Shown: positions 31,968-41,127 of the stretch, in pieces | Position numbering within the stretch: the stretch's first letter is position 1 | Layout: each line of letters opens with the position of its first letter | Notes under the pieces: generated by a model | Seen by the model: the letters and a program-made list of their open reading frames with translations, nothing else | Database searches by the model: none | Told to the model about the DNA's origin: nothing | Virus record (IMG/VR): IMGVR_UViG_3300035190_000963 | Location: 1-61,359 of that record | Reading direction: 5' to 3' (one strand) | Length of the DNA stretch: 61,359 nucleotides | DNA from: a virus | Translations under genes and position numbers: made by a program

Positions 31968-33593
31968 TTACTTTTTTATGTTTATTTTAATTTTAGTTCC
32001 GACTTCATTTTTTTCACAGGTAATTTTAAACCCATGTTCTTCCAAAATTGCAACACAAATATTCAACCCCAATCCACTACCTGATTCTTTTTGACCTTCT
32101 TTTCTTGTGTAAGGTTTTGATAAATGGTCAAAGTCTTCTTGAGTAATTCCTCTACCATTGTCTTGGATATATATGGATTCTTCATCTGAATATATTTTAA
32201 CAAATTTGGTTTCTGAGTCATTATATTTTAACCCATTTCTGATTAAATTGTCCACTGCGGTGCAGAATAGAGCTTCGTTAACATCAATAGTTGGTAAATC
32301 TTCGATAATCACCTGACTAATATATGCAGTTGATGACAAGTAATCGTTTAAAATAGTTTTTAAATTACATTCTGTTTTATTTAAAACAACGTCTTTCTTA
32401 ACTAAATTAGTAAACTCATACACTCCTTTATAAACTTTTTGAGAATGTTTTAAACCTTCTTTAATCATTTTAAGAGGTGATTCAATCTTTAATGATTCGA
32501 TATCTTCAGGTTTTAATCTACGTTCTAAAGAATTAAGTCCTCTTGGCATGTAAGTATTAATCCCTGAGTGCATATCGTGTCTTAATATTTTGGCGGCATG
32601 TTCTAAATACGTATTTTTCTTTTCAATCTCTTTCTTTTGTTCATAAGAATTGGTGATGTCTGTTGCGATTTTCATAACACGATAAATCTTACCATCAGTA
32701 CCAATAATAGGATTGTAAGTTGCCTGTAAATAAACTAACGACCCATCTTTTTTGACTCTAACAATTTCACCTGAAAACAATACGCCCTCATTTAATTTTT
32801 CCCAAAAAATACGATATTCATCGCTTTTTGAATACTCTTCATCTATAAAAATTCTATGATGTTTTCCAGATATCTTATCTTGTAAAGAATAACCCATAGT
32901 ATTTAAAAACAATTCATTAGCGAAAATAATGTTTCCTTGTAAATCGAACTCAATAACCGCATTAGATTTATTTATGGCGTTCATTCTATTACGAATCTCC
33001 GCTTCTTTTTTCTTTAATTCGGTAACGTCTTGTCTAATTGATGAAAACCCTACCAACTTATTATTTTTATCAAATTTTGCTTTAATGTATGTATCAACAT
33101 AATACAATTCACCTGATTTTGTTTTATTGGTAACAACATCATTCCATATTTCACCGTTCATTACCGTCTTATACATCTTACCCCAATAACCGTCAGGTTG
33201 TAATCCCGAATTAACGATAATATGGTCCTTACCTATTACTTCATCTAATGACCATCCAGAAACTTCCTCAAATTTTTTATTAACATACGTTATTTTACCG
33301 TTTTTATCTGCAACTGAAACAATTGCTGCAGTATCAATAAACTCCTCACTCTCTTTTATTGTTTTTAATAAATCACTTTTTAGTTCAGCGGTTTGTGATT
33401 TCATTAAAAAATAAAATATTGGTATAAATAAAACTATACAAAGGTATTCAACAATACGAGTTAATTGAGTTGGTTCAAACATTCCAATTAATATTGCGGT
33501 TTTAAGGATAAAAAAAACCGACATAATGATGATTGAAAAAAGTAAATAGTGTTTTGATTCTTTATTCATATTCATAAATACTTCTTTATTCAT
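31968..33593 (-). CDS. PAS-domain sensor histidine kinase
   Basis: 541 residues. Two membrane segments (14-36 and 45-64), two PAS domains (about 85-200 and 205-325 with NGKITYVNKKFEEVSG and GNIIFANELFLNTMG), the H-box AAKILRHDMHSGINTY, the N-box DNLIRNGLKYND, and G boxes IQDNGRGI and GSGLGLNICVA. All catalytic elements are intact. Divergent from the endolysin gene. A complete kinase-regulator pair is unusual in a phage. Confidence 0.9.
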   Translation of the reverse strand: MNKEVFMNMNKESKHYLLFSIIIMSVFFILKTAILIGMFEPTQLTRIVEYLCIVLFIPIFYFLMKSQTAELKSDLLKTIKESEEFIDTAAIVSVADKNGKITYVNKKFEEVSGWSLDEVIGKDHIIVNSGLQPDGYWGKMYKTVMNGEIWNDVVTNKTKSGELYYVDTYIKAKFDKNNKLVGFSSIRQDVTELKKKEAEIRNRMNAINKSNAVIEFDLQGNIIFANELFLNTMGYSLQDKISGKHHRIFIDEEYSKSDEYRIFWEKLNEGVLFSGEIVRVKKDGSLVYLQATYNPIIGTDGKIYRVMKIATDITNSYEQKKEIEKKNTYLEHAAKILRHDMHSGINTYMPRGLNSLERRLKPEDIESLKIESPLKMIKEGLKHSQKVYKGVYEFTNLVKKDVVLNKTECNLKTILNDYLSSTAYISQVIIEDLPTIDVNEALFCTAVDNLIRNGLKYNDSETKFVKIYSDEESIYIQDNGRGITQEDFDHLSKPYTRKEGQKESGSGLGLNICVAILEEHGFKITCEKNEVGTKIKINIKK

Positions 33594-33610
33594 TTAAGTT
33601 TATATTTATA

Positions 33611-34441
33611 ATGAAAAACATTATGATTAAATTAGGTTCAAACGGAGATGTTGTTAAACAAATCCAACAAAAATTAGGAATTTCTGCAGATGGTAACTTC
33701 GGTCCCGGTACTGAAAAATCCGTAAAAGAATGGCAAACAAAAAATGGATTAACTGCTGATGGTATTGTTGGTTCTTCAACTTTGGAAAAAATGGGAATCA
33801 CTTCAGTTATTAAGGAGAATATAATTATTCCTTCAGGTGGTTCGTTAAATCTTGAGAAATTAAAGGGACATATCCCTGACTCAGTAATTGCACAAATCCC
33901 CGATACCTGTGCAAAATTTAACATCACAACACCACTTAGATTGGCACACTTTTTAGCTCAATGTGCTCATGAGAGTGGTAATTTCAAAGCGATAAATGAA
34001 AATTTAAACTACTCTGCTGATGGTTTAAAGAAAATATTCCCTAAATATTTTCCTGGTACTTTGGCAGAATCTTATGCAAAACAACCTGAAAAAATTGCTT
34101 CAAGAGTATATGGTGGTCGAATGGGTAATGGTGATGAAACCACAAAGGAAGGTTTTAAATTTCGTGGCAGAGGATTTATCCAATTGACTGGAAAAGAAAA
34201 TTATAAAAAACTAGGTGATTTTTTAAAAGAAGATTTGACAACCAATCCTGATTTAGTTGCAACTAAATACCCATTAGCATCTGCAGCATTTTTCTTTAAT
34301 AATAACGGACTTTGGTCTATCTGTGACAAAGGTGCTGATGACGCAACTGTTACCGCAGTAACAAAACGAGTAAACGGCGGAATCATAGGGTTGACCGATA
34401 GAATAAAACATTTCAAAGAATTTTATTCACTTTTAAAATAA
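33611..34441 (+). CDS. Endolysin: PG-binding domain plus GH19 lytic glycosidase
   Basis: 276 residues. Residues 1-68 are a PG_binding_1 domain (GDVVKQIQQKLGISADGNFG, then GIVGSSTLEKMG). Residues about 90-276 are a chitinase-class GH19 domain: LAQCAHESGNF holds the catalytic Glu, and RGRGFIQLTGKENY is the family signature. No signal peptide, so a holin would be needed. It degrades host peptidoglycan at lysis. Confidence 0.92.
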   Translation: MKNIMIKLGSNGDVVKQIQQKLGISADGNFGPGTEKSVKEWQTKNGLTADGIVGSSTLEKMGITSVIKENIIIPSGGSLNLEKLKGHIPDSVIAQIPDTCAKFNITTPLRLAHFLAQCAHESGNFKAINENLNYSADGLKKIFPKYFPGTLAESYAKQPEKIASRVYGGRMGNGDETTKEGFKFRGRGFIQLTGKENYKKLGDFLKEDLTTNPDLVATKYPLASAAFFFNNNGLWSICDKGADDATVTAVTKRVNGGIIGLTDRIKHFKEFYSLLK

Positions 34442-34460
34442 TTTTTCATATCTTTGATGT

Positions 34461-34580
34461 ATGAAAAATTTACTTAAAAAAATATCTGATAAGTTCGAAT
34501 TCCATTTCGGATGGTTTTTTGTCAATGGTATGAAACACGAAAAATGGCAAGAAAAGATGAAGGAAAAATACGGAAAATAA
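34461..34580 (+). CDS. Small basic protein
   Basis: 39 residues beginning MKNLLKKISDKFEFHFGWFF and ending EKMKEKYGK. Host-type TATCTTTG lies 3 bases before the ATG, and a terminator follows directly, making a compact monocistronic unit. Not recognised. Confidence 0.65.
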   Translation: MKNLLKKISDKFEFHFGWFFVNGMKHEKWQEKMKEKYGK

Positions 34581-34609
34581 AAAAACCCCCAATTTTATGG
34601 GGGATTTTA
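34581..34609. terminator. Bidirectional terminator
   Basis: CCCCC-AATTTTAT-GGGGG with A-run before and T-rich after, between convergent genes. Confidence 0.8.
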
Positions 34610-34611
34610 GT

Positions 34612-35304
34612 TTATAGGAATATTAACTCATTTGTTTCAGGATTCCAATCTGCTGTTAATGGTTTGTTATAGTATTCATACCTTTCACTCAAAACTGAAC
34701 CATTAATAAAGTGAGTTGTTCCATCAAATATATAACCATGACCACTATGAATATGACCGCAAAGGTGTATTTTTGGTTTTATTTCTTTAATTCTTTGAAC
34801 TAACAATTCACAACCAAGATTTTCAGTTCCCCCAATTACTTTGTCAACATAACCCCAAGCAGGTCCGTGACTTATCAAAATATCGGTATTTTCGGGTATT
34901 TGATTCCATTTTTCGGATAATTCTAAACCATTTCTTGGTAAATTAAACGCCCAATTATGAAATTCAGGTTGCCAAGGACTACCATAAACTTTAATTGATG
35001 TCTCATAGTCTTCACCGATAACATGTAAATCGTCTTGAAGATAATTTAATTTATCGTCATATAATTCGAGCATTTCTTTACACCAATCAGGACTGTCTTG
35101 GAATCCCCAATCATGATTACCTGCAATAAAAACTTTATTCTTATAGTTATCCAATTTAGAGAACCATTCAAGAAAATTAATTATTTCGTGATTATATCCT
35201 CTAGAAGACATATCACCAGCATGTAGTAATAAATCACCGCCAGGTAAATCCTTTGTGATTTGGTTATGTTTAGAATGTGTGTCTGATATGAATGTAATTC
35301 TCAT
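34612..35304 (-). CDS. Calcineurin-like metallophosphoesterase
   Basis: 230 residues. Motifs in order: FISDTHSKH (DxH), LLHAGDMSSRG (GD), FIAGNHDWGF (GNHD), SHGPAWGYVD and LCGHIHSGHGY (GHxH). All metal ligands are present. Substrate (nucleotide, RNA or protein phosphate) cannot be told. Confidence 0.9.
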   Translation of the reverse strand: MRITFISDTHSKHNQITKDLPGGDLLLHAGDMSSRGYNHEIINFLEWFSKLDNYKNKVFIAGNHDWGFQDSPDWCKEMLELYDDKLNYLQDDLHVIGEDYETSIKVYGSPWQPEFHNWAFNLPRNGLELSEKWNQIPENTDILISHGPAWGYVDKVIGGTENLGCELLVQRIKEIKPKIHLCGHIHSGHGYIFDGTTHFINGSVLSERYEYYNKPLTADWNPETNELIFL

Positions 35305-35319
35305 AATTTTTATTTTTTT

Positions 35320-35919
35320 TTAATCCCACCACCCACGAAGACCACTTCCATCAAAATGTTTATCGAAGTCTTCGTCTTTTGGGAATTTAGAATAATCTTG
35401 TCCTTTAAGGATTTCAAAAAGTTCTATCCATTCTTGTTCTCCAATTTCATGTGCTCGTTTAAACACCTTACTATTATGTTTCTTTTCTTCAGGTGTGTCT
35501 TTATCTTTTAGTTCATATAATTCAGGTTTACCTTCAACAGGAATAAATTCCCAAGGATGAAGAACTAATTCACCTAATTCACTTTCCGCCATTTCAATGT
35601 ATCTGTCCTGATTGTAGTTTCTAATAAGTTCAACAACCCTCCTCATCTTTTCGATTTTTTTTAATCTAGAAGAATCCACTTCACAACCTTTTTCCTCAAT
35701 GTTTTTTGACATATCTTCAAGAGCGGTCTCAACAAACATTAAAAGGCCGTGATGGTCAAACCAATAATGATTATATAATGCTTTACGAAACTTCCAAAAG
35801 TTTTTAAAAAATCTTGGTACATCTCTCCTTAAAAAGGAATATGACTCATATATTTTGGTGTTCTCCCAATAGAAGTTTTTGAAATAATCTACAACAGATT
35901 CGGTTAGTTTATTTTTCAT
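35320..35919 (-). CDS. Hypothetical phage protein
   Basis: 199 residues, helical and rich in Trp, Tyr and charged residues (FRKALYNHYWFDHHGLLMFV, SGLRGWWD end). This type is repeatedly found in large phage genomes with no function known. Start shares a base with the upstream stop. Confidence 0.65.
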   Translation of the reverse strand: MKNKLTESVVDYFKNFYWENTKIYESYSFLRRDVPRFFKNFWKFRKALYNHYWFDHHGLLMFVETALEDMSKNIEEKGCEVDSSRLKKIEKMRRVVELIRNYNQDRYIEMAESELGELVLHPWEFIPVEGKPELYELKDKDTPEEKKHNSKVFKRAHEIGEQEWIELFEILKGQDYSKFPKDEDFDKHFDGSGLRGWWD

Positions 35920-36137
35920 TATTTTTTTAATTTAAAAAAGTTTAACATTTTATCGTTTTTCAATTTAGTATAATGATAAACCATAGTCAAATAATTTTGT
36001 TCTGTTAATTTATCTGACCATTTTTTTAAGAATAGATTAAAGTAATTTTCCGCAACACTAATTTGCGCATCAGTGTTACAAGAATTAAGAACTTTAACAA
36101 CCCTGTGGTAGTCAGTAACAAAAGTTTTATTTTTCAT
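35919..36137 (-). CDS. Hypothetical phage protein
   Basis: 72 residues, two predicted helices (DAQISVAENYFNLFLKKWSD). The pattern YHRVVKVLxSCxTxxQ recurs in short phage ORFs. Function unknown. Confidence 0.65.
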   Translation of the reverse strand: MKNKTFVTDYHRVVKVLNSCNTDAQISVAENYFNLFLKKWSDKLTEQNYLTMVYHYTKLKNDKMLNFFKLKK

Positions 36138-36172
36138 AATATTTAATTTTACACAAATATACGGATTATTTT

Positions 36173-36481
36173 TTAATCTAACAAAGCCAAACTTAAAAAT
36201 TTTTTTATTGTCCTTACTAAAGTAGGCATAGATACGTATGAAAACTCATCTTTTAACATATTTTTAAACTTTTCCGCTAAATACGATTTATTATCCTTTA
36301 AATAATATGTTTTATCATCAATAATTAGATATTTCATCTTTATTTTTGGTTCAAAATCTAACTCATGTGTTAATACAGGATAGTGTCTACGTAAATAATT
36401 AAAAACATTATCGTCCGTATTTTTGGAATATTTATCTAATATATCTCTTTTTTCCTGTTCAGAAATTGTAAATGATTTCAT
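36173..36481 (-). CDS. Tagged small protein
   Basis: 102 residues. Tag MKSFTISEQEKRDILDKYSK at the N-terminus. Then YLIIDDKTYYLKDNKSYLAE and a helical end. Not recognised. Confidence 0.65.
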   Translation of the reverse strand: MKSFTISEQEKRDILDKYSKNTDDNVFNYLRRHYPVLTHELDFEPKIKMKYLIIDDKTYYLKDNKSYLAEKFKNMLKDEFSYVSMPTLVRTIKKFLSLALLD

Positions 36482-36501
36482 ATACTTAAATATATTTTTA
36501 A

Positions 36502-36774
36502 ATGAAAAAATGTCTATACGTTTTATTAAACACCACCTTCAAAAATGAGTTGGAATTATTATATGGTAAGGGTAGTATTGTTGAAATTACTGACATAATA
36601 TATTCGACAAATGCAAAACACCTATCGGTATCCTGTAAATTACTTTTTACCGATATTCAATTATTTGAGGAAACAAATACAGAAGGCGTTGAGTTTTTAA
36701 TCAAAGAATGTTGGAATTATTTAGGTATAGAACAGAGTAAAATATCCCTTACAATGTCTGTTGATATTATTTAA
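36502..36774 (+). CDS. Hypothetical protein
   Basis: 90 residues, beta-alpha-beta pattern, ending SKISLTMSVDII. Not recognised. Divergent from the tagged gene. Confidence 0.6.
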   Translation: MKKCLYVLLNTTFKNELELLYGKGSIVEITDIIYSTNAKHLSVSCKLLFTDIQLFEETNTEGVEFLIKECWNYLGIEQSKISLTMSVDII

Positions 36775-36821
36775 TATTTGATTATTAATTTTTTTTTCTT
36801 ATCTTTACAAAAAAAAACATT

Positions 36822-37247
36822 ATGAAAAAAGTTCAAAATGGTGACACCGTTACAGTCAATTACACCGGAAGATTAGAAGATGGAACAGTATTCGATTCTT
36901 CTTTAAACGAGGGTCGTACACCTCTAACAGCTAAACTTGGTGAAGGTAGACTTATCAAAGGTTTTGAAAATGGTTTATTCGAAATGACCATTGGTGAAAA
37001 GAAAACAGTTGAGATTGAACCATCTGAAGCATATGGAGAATACAATATCCTTATGATTAGTGAGGTTCCAAAATCTAATATTCCACCTGATATTAATGTT
37101 GGCGATACTTTACAAGGGATGGGTCCTAACGGCCCTGTAATCGTCAAAATTATGGAAATTAAGGAAGACACCGTATTAATTGATGCAAATCATCCTTTAT
37201 CGGGTAAGAAACTTATCTTCGATTTAGAAGTTGTTGGTGTTGAATAA
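36822..37247 (+). CDS. FKBP-type peptidyl-prolyl isomerase, SlyD-like
   Basis: 141 residues. VTVNYTGRLEDGTVFDSS opens the FKBP fold, LIKGFENGLFEMTIGEKK forms the active-site strand, and an IF-like insert (about 65-115) precedes DANHPLSGKKLIFDLEVV. The SlyD His-rich tail is missing. Assists proline-limited folding; with DnaK it suggests a phage chaperone set. A 9-bp hairpin overlaps its stop. Confidence 0.9.
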   Translation: MKKVQNGDTVTVNYTGRLEDGTVFDSSLNEGRTPLTAKLGEGRLIKGFENGLFEMTIGEKKTVEIEPSEAYGEYNILMISEVPKSNIPPDINVGDTLQGMGPNGPVIVKIMEIKEDTVLIDANHPLSGKKLIFDLEVVGVE

Positions 37248-37254
37248 CACCAAC
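37233..37254 (+). terminator. Intrinsic terminator overlapping FKBP stop
   Basis: Perfect GTTGGTGTT-GAAT-AACACCAAC stem followed by a T-rich tract. Confidence 0.8.
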
Positions 37255-37300
37255 AATTCTTATTTTTTTTACTTTTTACTAACAATTAAATTTTTATTTT

Positions 37301-37639
37301 ATGGAAAATCAAATGAATAATAGATTAGAAAAAATTAAATCTGGTTTTAAGAATATTTTGAAACATCTAACAATTTATTCTGTAATTATTTTATCATGCG
37401 TAACCTCTTTTTTTATAGGTTTCTATTATCGAAAAATGTTGATTGTTAAAAATGGCGAAACTCGAGAGGTTGTAAAAATATCTAAAAGTGATGTTACATT
37501 AGCCGTAGATGAATATAATAACCTTATGATAATTGATAGGGAATCAGGAAATTATACCATTTTTACGGACTCTGTTGGTAAATCAATATTTAACATTTAC
37601 GCTAAGAGTATGGTTGAGAAACACATCTCATCTAAATAA
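37301..37639 (+). CDS. Membrane-anchored hypothetical protein
   Basis: 112 residues with one membrane segment (about 25-45, TIYSVIILSCVTSFFIGFYY) and a C-terminal beta-rich domain. Followed by the transglycosylase gene after 22 bases. It may be a lysis accessory. Confidence 0.6.
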   Translation: MENQMNNRLEKIKSGFKNILKHLTIYSVIILSCVTSFFIGFYYRKMLIVKNGETREVVKISKSDVTLAVDEYNNLMIIDRESGNYTIFTDSVGKSIFNIYAKSMVEKHISSK

Positions 37640-37661
37640 TAAATCCTTTAATAAATAATCT

Positions 37662-38210
37662 ATGAATATAAGAAATGTAGTTTTATTCGGAGCGTCATTA
37701 ATTAGTTGTTTGGTTTTATTTTGTGCTAACAAACTTAGTAACGATTACAAATCATTAGTTAATCAAAAAAAATCAGAGAATGAAATAAAAGGGCTTGAAC
37801 AACCAGTTTCTATCGAAATGTATGATAATTTGGAAAAATACTCTGATGAGTATGATATTCCAAAATATATTGCTTACAATATCGCTTATTTAGAAACAAC
37901 ATATCAAGGACCTTTTGATTGGGATTATAAACATAACAGAACTTCATCGGCAGGTGCTGTTGGTCCAATGCAAATTATGCCAACAACTGCTAATGGAATT
38001 TACAAGAAAAAAATCCCAACCTCAAAATTAAAAAACGATGTCGAGTTTAATGTTATTACAAGTATGAAATTATTGTCCAAACTTCACGATAAATATGAGA
38101 ATTGGGGTCTTGTTTGTGGTTATTATAACACAGGAAGACCAATTATTAATCAATATGCCGAGTTTTGCATATCAAATACTGATTATTATAAAAATTGGGT
38201 ATCTTACTAA
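37662..38210 (+). CDS. Secreted SLT-type lytic transglycosylase
   Basis: 182 residues. N-terminal hydrophobic signal or lipoprotein-like segment (LFGASLISCLVLFC). Catalytic Glu in AYNIAYLETTYQG, then SSAGAVGPMQIMPTTANGIY and LVCGYYNTGRP, the SLT motifs in order. It cleaves glycan strands of peptidoglycan, at entry or lysis. Confidence 0.88.
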   Translation: MNIRNVVLFGASLISCLVLFCANKLSNDYKSLVNQKKSENEIKGLEQPVSIEMYDNLEKYSDEYDIPKYIAYNIAYLETTYQGPFDWDYKHNRTSSAGAVGPMQIMPTTANGIYKKKIPTSKLKNDVEFNVITSMKLLSKLHDKYENWGLVCGYYNTGRPIINQYAEFCISNTDYYKNWVSY

Positions 38211-38596
38211 TTATACATTCTTTCTTCTAAGTTCGGGAATTTTTTCTCGAACTTTTTTATTAAAACACCGGCAACACTATTTGCCATATCTTCATTCTTT
38301 CCACCAATATCAGGTCCTTTTTTCATTTTTAGATTCACTCTTTGATGTTCGTGAACCCATTCATGACTAAGTGTTCTTAAAATGTCACGATTCATTCTAT
38401 TTTTGGTCAAAACATTTATTACATGTTTATCCATTCTATTCCCTGTTGTCATATTACCAACCCTATTATTTACAAAATTGATTTTAATATCCTGAGTTAA
38501 AGGATATTCATCCTGTAAAAATTCAATAAAATCATGATAAAAACTATGGTCTTCATCATATACAGAATCTTTTTGATATCTAACGGTTACTTTCAT
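38207..38596 (-). CDS. HEWVH metalloprotease-like protein
   Basis: 129 residues. ILRTLSHEWVHEHQRV near 68-83 is an HExxH motif in a helix, and GGKNEDMANSVAGVLI could supply a further acidic ligand. GATATTTAT ends 4 bases before the ATG. Convergent with the transglycosylase gene by 4 bases. Confidence 0.65.
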   Translation of the reverse strand: MKVTVRYQKDSVYDEDHSFYHDFIEFLQDEYPLTQDIKINFVNNRVGNMTTGNRMDKHVINVLTKNRMNRDILRTLSHEWVHEHQRVNLKMKKGPDIGGKNEDMANSVAGVLIKKFEKKFPNLEERMYN

Positions 38597-38600
38597 ATTG

Positions 38601-38608
38601 ATAAATAT
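38601..38608 (-). promoter_or_regulatory. Late-box ATATTTAT before HEWVH gene
   Basis: Box ends 4 bases before the start codon at 38596; no ribosome binding site between. Confidence 0.5.
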
Positions 38609-38621
38609 CTTAGGATACTAA

Positions 38622-38921
38622 TTACTGTAAATTAGAAAGTAAGAATGCCAACTTATATCCTACAAATGCACCTAAAGCGGCTGCGGAAGGGAATATCATG
38701 TATTTACCGACTTTTGTTTGATATTTTTCTCGATTAATAACAATACTCACAAACATATAGTATATTAGAAAATTTATTAAAATCGCAACATCATACTTTA
38801 AAATAATAAATACTGTTACGGTGTTTGCTATAAAACCATATAAAAAATTAACTAAAGTCTCAATAATTAATTCTCGTGCTGATGTTTCAGCATCCAAAAA
38901 TTGAAATTTTCTATCTATCAT
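38622..38921 (-). CDS. Membrane protein with three hydrophobic segments
   Basis: 99 residues: about 25-45 (FLYGFIANTVTVFIILKY), 48-65 (LINFLIYYMFVSIVI) and 78-97. Size and topology allow a holin role beside lysis genes, but there is no family match. Its ATG overlaps the upstream stop (ATGA). Confidence 0.6.
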   Translation of the reverse strand: MIDRKFQFLDAETSARELIIETLVNFLYGFIANTVTVFIILKYDVAILINFLIYYMFVSIVINREKYQTKVGKYMIFPSAAALGAFVGYKLAFLLSNLQ

Positions 38922-39061
38922 TTTTTAATGCTTATGTAGATATCACCGTACCAACCAAATATCTCATCGTTAAACTCTTTATTTGGTTTGAATTTATTCA
39001 TGTCGATATATGTTTCCTCAAAAAAAGATTCATTTGGGAATCTAACTAACATTTTTTTCAT
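38918..39061 (-). CDS. Small hypothetical protein
   Basis: 47 residues starting MKKMLVRFPNESFFEETYID and ending WYGDIYISIKK. Lies 4 bases after the thyA stop and overlaps the next gene by 4 bases. Not recognised. Confidence 0.65.
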   Translation of the reverse strand: MKKMLVRFPNESFFEETYIDMNKFKPNKEFNDEIFGWYGDIYISIKK

Positions 39062-39065
39062 ATCT

Positions 39066-40160
39066 TTAATTTGATAAGGGGAATTTTATACTAGGGTGTG
39101 ATTTATAATCTTTAATTTGAAAATCTACAATATCTAAATGAGATAACAGAGACAAATTTTCAGATAATGATTTATAAAAATCATCTGTCTTCATGTGAAT
39201 TAATTTAGGTAGTTCGTATGGTTTTCTTGTTAATTGTTCTTTAATACCATCAATCTGGTTTAAGTAGATATGACAATCACCCATATTAGTAATCAATTCA
39301 TCAGGAGCCATGTTAACCATCTTTGCGATTATATCTAATAGTAAAGCATAAGACGCTATATTAAATGGTGTTCCCAACGGAACATCTTGACTTCTGGCAT
39401 TATACATTAAAGAGATTGCTCTGGTTGGGATGTTATATTCTTTGTAGTACTCTTCTATTTGTTCTTTATTAGTGGAACCTTTTATTGTTGGTGTTTTTAA
39501 TCGGTTACTAGTAGTAACATATAATTCCCATCTTTCTTGTTCACTCAACTCTCTTGTATACACTTGAAATCCATAATGACAAGGCGGTAAAACGCAACTA
39601 TCAACTTCTGATGGGTTCCAAGCTGTGACAATCATTCTCCTATCATCAGGATTGGTTTTTAACTTGTTAATTAGGTTTGCAATTTGGTCTGTCCCAATAA
39701 AGTACTCGTTATCGATTGAATCGTACCTTCTTTCACCCCACTTGCGCCATTGATGTCCATATATCTTTCCGAGTGCCCCCCATTTCTTAGCAAACTCATC
39801 ATCTGTTTTTATACGGTTAATGAATTCTTCTTTTGATAGTGGTATTGGCGCACCGCCTGGAGAGTAAGATTTCCACCATTTTTCATAGTTCTTATAAGCG
39901 TCCCCATCCCAAATATGACAACCATTATCAACAAGGAATTTAATATTTGTATCACCACGAAGGAACCAAAGTAACTCAGTTACCATTGTTTTAAACGCCA
40001 TTTTTTTGGTGGTAAGAAGTGGAAAGCCATCTTTCATAGAATGTCTTATTTGTCTACCGAATACAGATATGGTACCACCATTTCTTGTTTCTTTTTTAGT
40101 ACCCTTATCAAGAATGTCTTGACATAGTGCTAAATAATCTTTATCGAGTTTGTTAGTCAT
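39066..40160 (-). CDS. thyA: Thymidylate synthase
   Basis: 364 residues, longer than the usual ~264 because of an N-terminal extension and inserts around residues 75-130 and 215-245. RNGGTISVFGRQIRH, the catalytic Cys in DSCVLPPCHYGFQVY, RSQDVPLGTPFNIASYALLL and GDCHIYLNQID are all present. Makes dTMP from dUMP with methylene-THF for phage DNA synthesis. Overlaps the upstream gene by 8 bases. Confidence 0.96.
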   Translation of the reverse strand: MTNKLDKDYLALCQDILDKGTKKETRNGGTISVFGRQIRHSMKDGFPLLTTKKMAFKTMVTELLWFLRGDTNIKFLVDNGCHIWDGDAYKNYEKWWKSYSPGGAPIPLSKEEFINRIKTDDEFAKKWGALGKIYGHQWRKWGERRYDSIDNEYFIGTDQIANLINKLKTNPDDRRMIVTAWNPSEVDSCVLPPCHYGFQVYTRELSEQERWELYVTTSNRLKTPTIKGSTNKEQIEEYYKEYNIPTRAISLMYNARSQDVPLGTPFNIASYALLLDIIAKMVNMAPDELITNMGDCHIYLNQIDGIKEQLTRKPYELPKLIHMKTDDFYKSLSENLSLLSHLDIVDFQIKDYKSHPSIKFPLSN

Positions 40161-40416
40161 TTGTAATTATTTTTTCTAAGGTAATCGGTTTTTCAGATAC
40201 AATTATATTCTTTTTAATTCCGTCAAATACTTCAATATCATCATAAGGACCAATAATATAAACCATTTCGGTTTTATCTTTATTTAATTCAACTGTCAAT
40301 GTTTGGTCAGGATGATATCTATCGTAGTATATTTTAACACCATCAACTTCTCCAAGATTAACGATTCCGTCCCAATCTTTATAGGGGTACACAAGGTCTT
40401 TATTTTCCATTTTCAT
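40153..40416 (-). CDS. Hypothetical protein
   Basis: 87 residues (or 85 from the second Met). YPYKDWDGIVNLGEVDGVKI and a central DxDxTLTVELNKD strand pair. Not recognised; coupled to thyA by overlap. Confidence 0.6.
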   Translation of the reverse strand: MKMENKDLVYPYKDWDGIVNLGEVDGVKIYYDRYHPDQTLTVELNKDKTEMVYIIGPYDDIEVFDGIKKNIIVSEKPITLEKIITND

Positions 40417-40706
40417 CAGTTACTATTAATATTATTAATTATCTTCTTATCTTTTCTTTTTTTATATTCTACTGTACCAGCGGTTCCAATAAATGAGCCG
40501 ATTATGGCGGCAACAATTAGAGTTTTATCTTCAATATAAGAAGTCACCGTAAATGCACCGAATATGTAAATCAAACATGCCCATATACCTGCAGAAATTG
40601 ATTTTCTTTCGGCAATTTTAATAAAGTAATAAGTCCAACAAATATCAGCTAACGTCATAGCAACCATAACGCCAAGGAACTTAGTAATGTAATTATAGTC
40701 TATCAT
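40416..40706 (-). CDS. Small membrane protein
   Basis: 96 residues with three hydrophobic segments (FLGVMVAMTLADICWTYYF, AGIWACLIYIFGAFTV, LIVAAIIGSFIGTAGTV) and a Lys-rich tail. Similar proteins occur in other large phages; function unknown. Confidence 0.65.
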   Translation of the reverse strand: MIDYNYITKFLGVMVAMTLADICWTYYFIKIAERKSISAGIWACLIYIFGAFTVTSYIEDKTLIVAAIIGSFIGTAGTVEYKKRKDKKIINNINSN

Positions 40707-40729
40707 AGTTATTTATGTTAAATTGTCTA

Positions 40730-40795
40730 TCATACATTTCTATATATTTTATCGTATGTTTCATGTAAAATATTATCTATTAGTTCTTTATTCAT
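40730..40795 (-). CDS. Possible 21-residue peptide
   Basis: Short frame starting MNKELIDNILHETYDKIYRN. It overlaps the upstream stop by 8 bases. HETYDKIYRN resembles the end of the 42517 protein (DETYDKIYRK), so it may be a real mini-gene or a remnant. Confidence 0.35.
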   Translation of the reverse strand: MNKELIDNILHETYDKIYRNV

Positions 40796-41123
40796 ATATT
40801 TCTATTGTTTCGTTATATGTTATTGTTATTAGTTTGGTTGGTGTTGGTGTATAATACTGGTTATCAAAGTTTGGAATATTGTTTGAGTGAAAGTATCTTT
40901 CCATACCTGTTTCATAATTATTATTAAACCATAGATGGTATCTCTCTTCCAAACTCAATTCTCGTTCTTCAATCTTTAACCCCCATTTTTCAGAGAACTC
41001 TGGATTGGTTTTAATTTCATGAATAAAAAGTTCTTTTATTGGAACATCTTCATATCCAATATACTTGTCGGTGTATTTTTTATACACCTCATCAATAATC
41101 TGATTCATTTTTTCGTTATTCAT
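40788..41123 (-). CDS. Hypothetical protein
   Basis: 111 residues, acidic helical N-terminus (MNNEKMNQIIDEVYKKYTDK), SLEERYHLWFNNNYETGMER in the middle. Not recognised. Confidence 0.6.
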   Translation of the reverse strand: MNNEKMNQIIDEVYKKYTDKYIGYEDVPIKELFIHEIKTNPEFSEKWGLKIEERELSLEERYHLWFNNNYETGMERYFHSNNIPNFDNQYYTPTPTKLITITYNETIEIYE

Positions 41124-41127
41124 AATA

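Noticed and set aside
33586-33927. Minus-strand ORF inside the endolysin gene
   Set aside because: Antisense shadow of the PG-binding domain.
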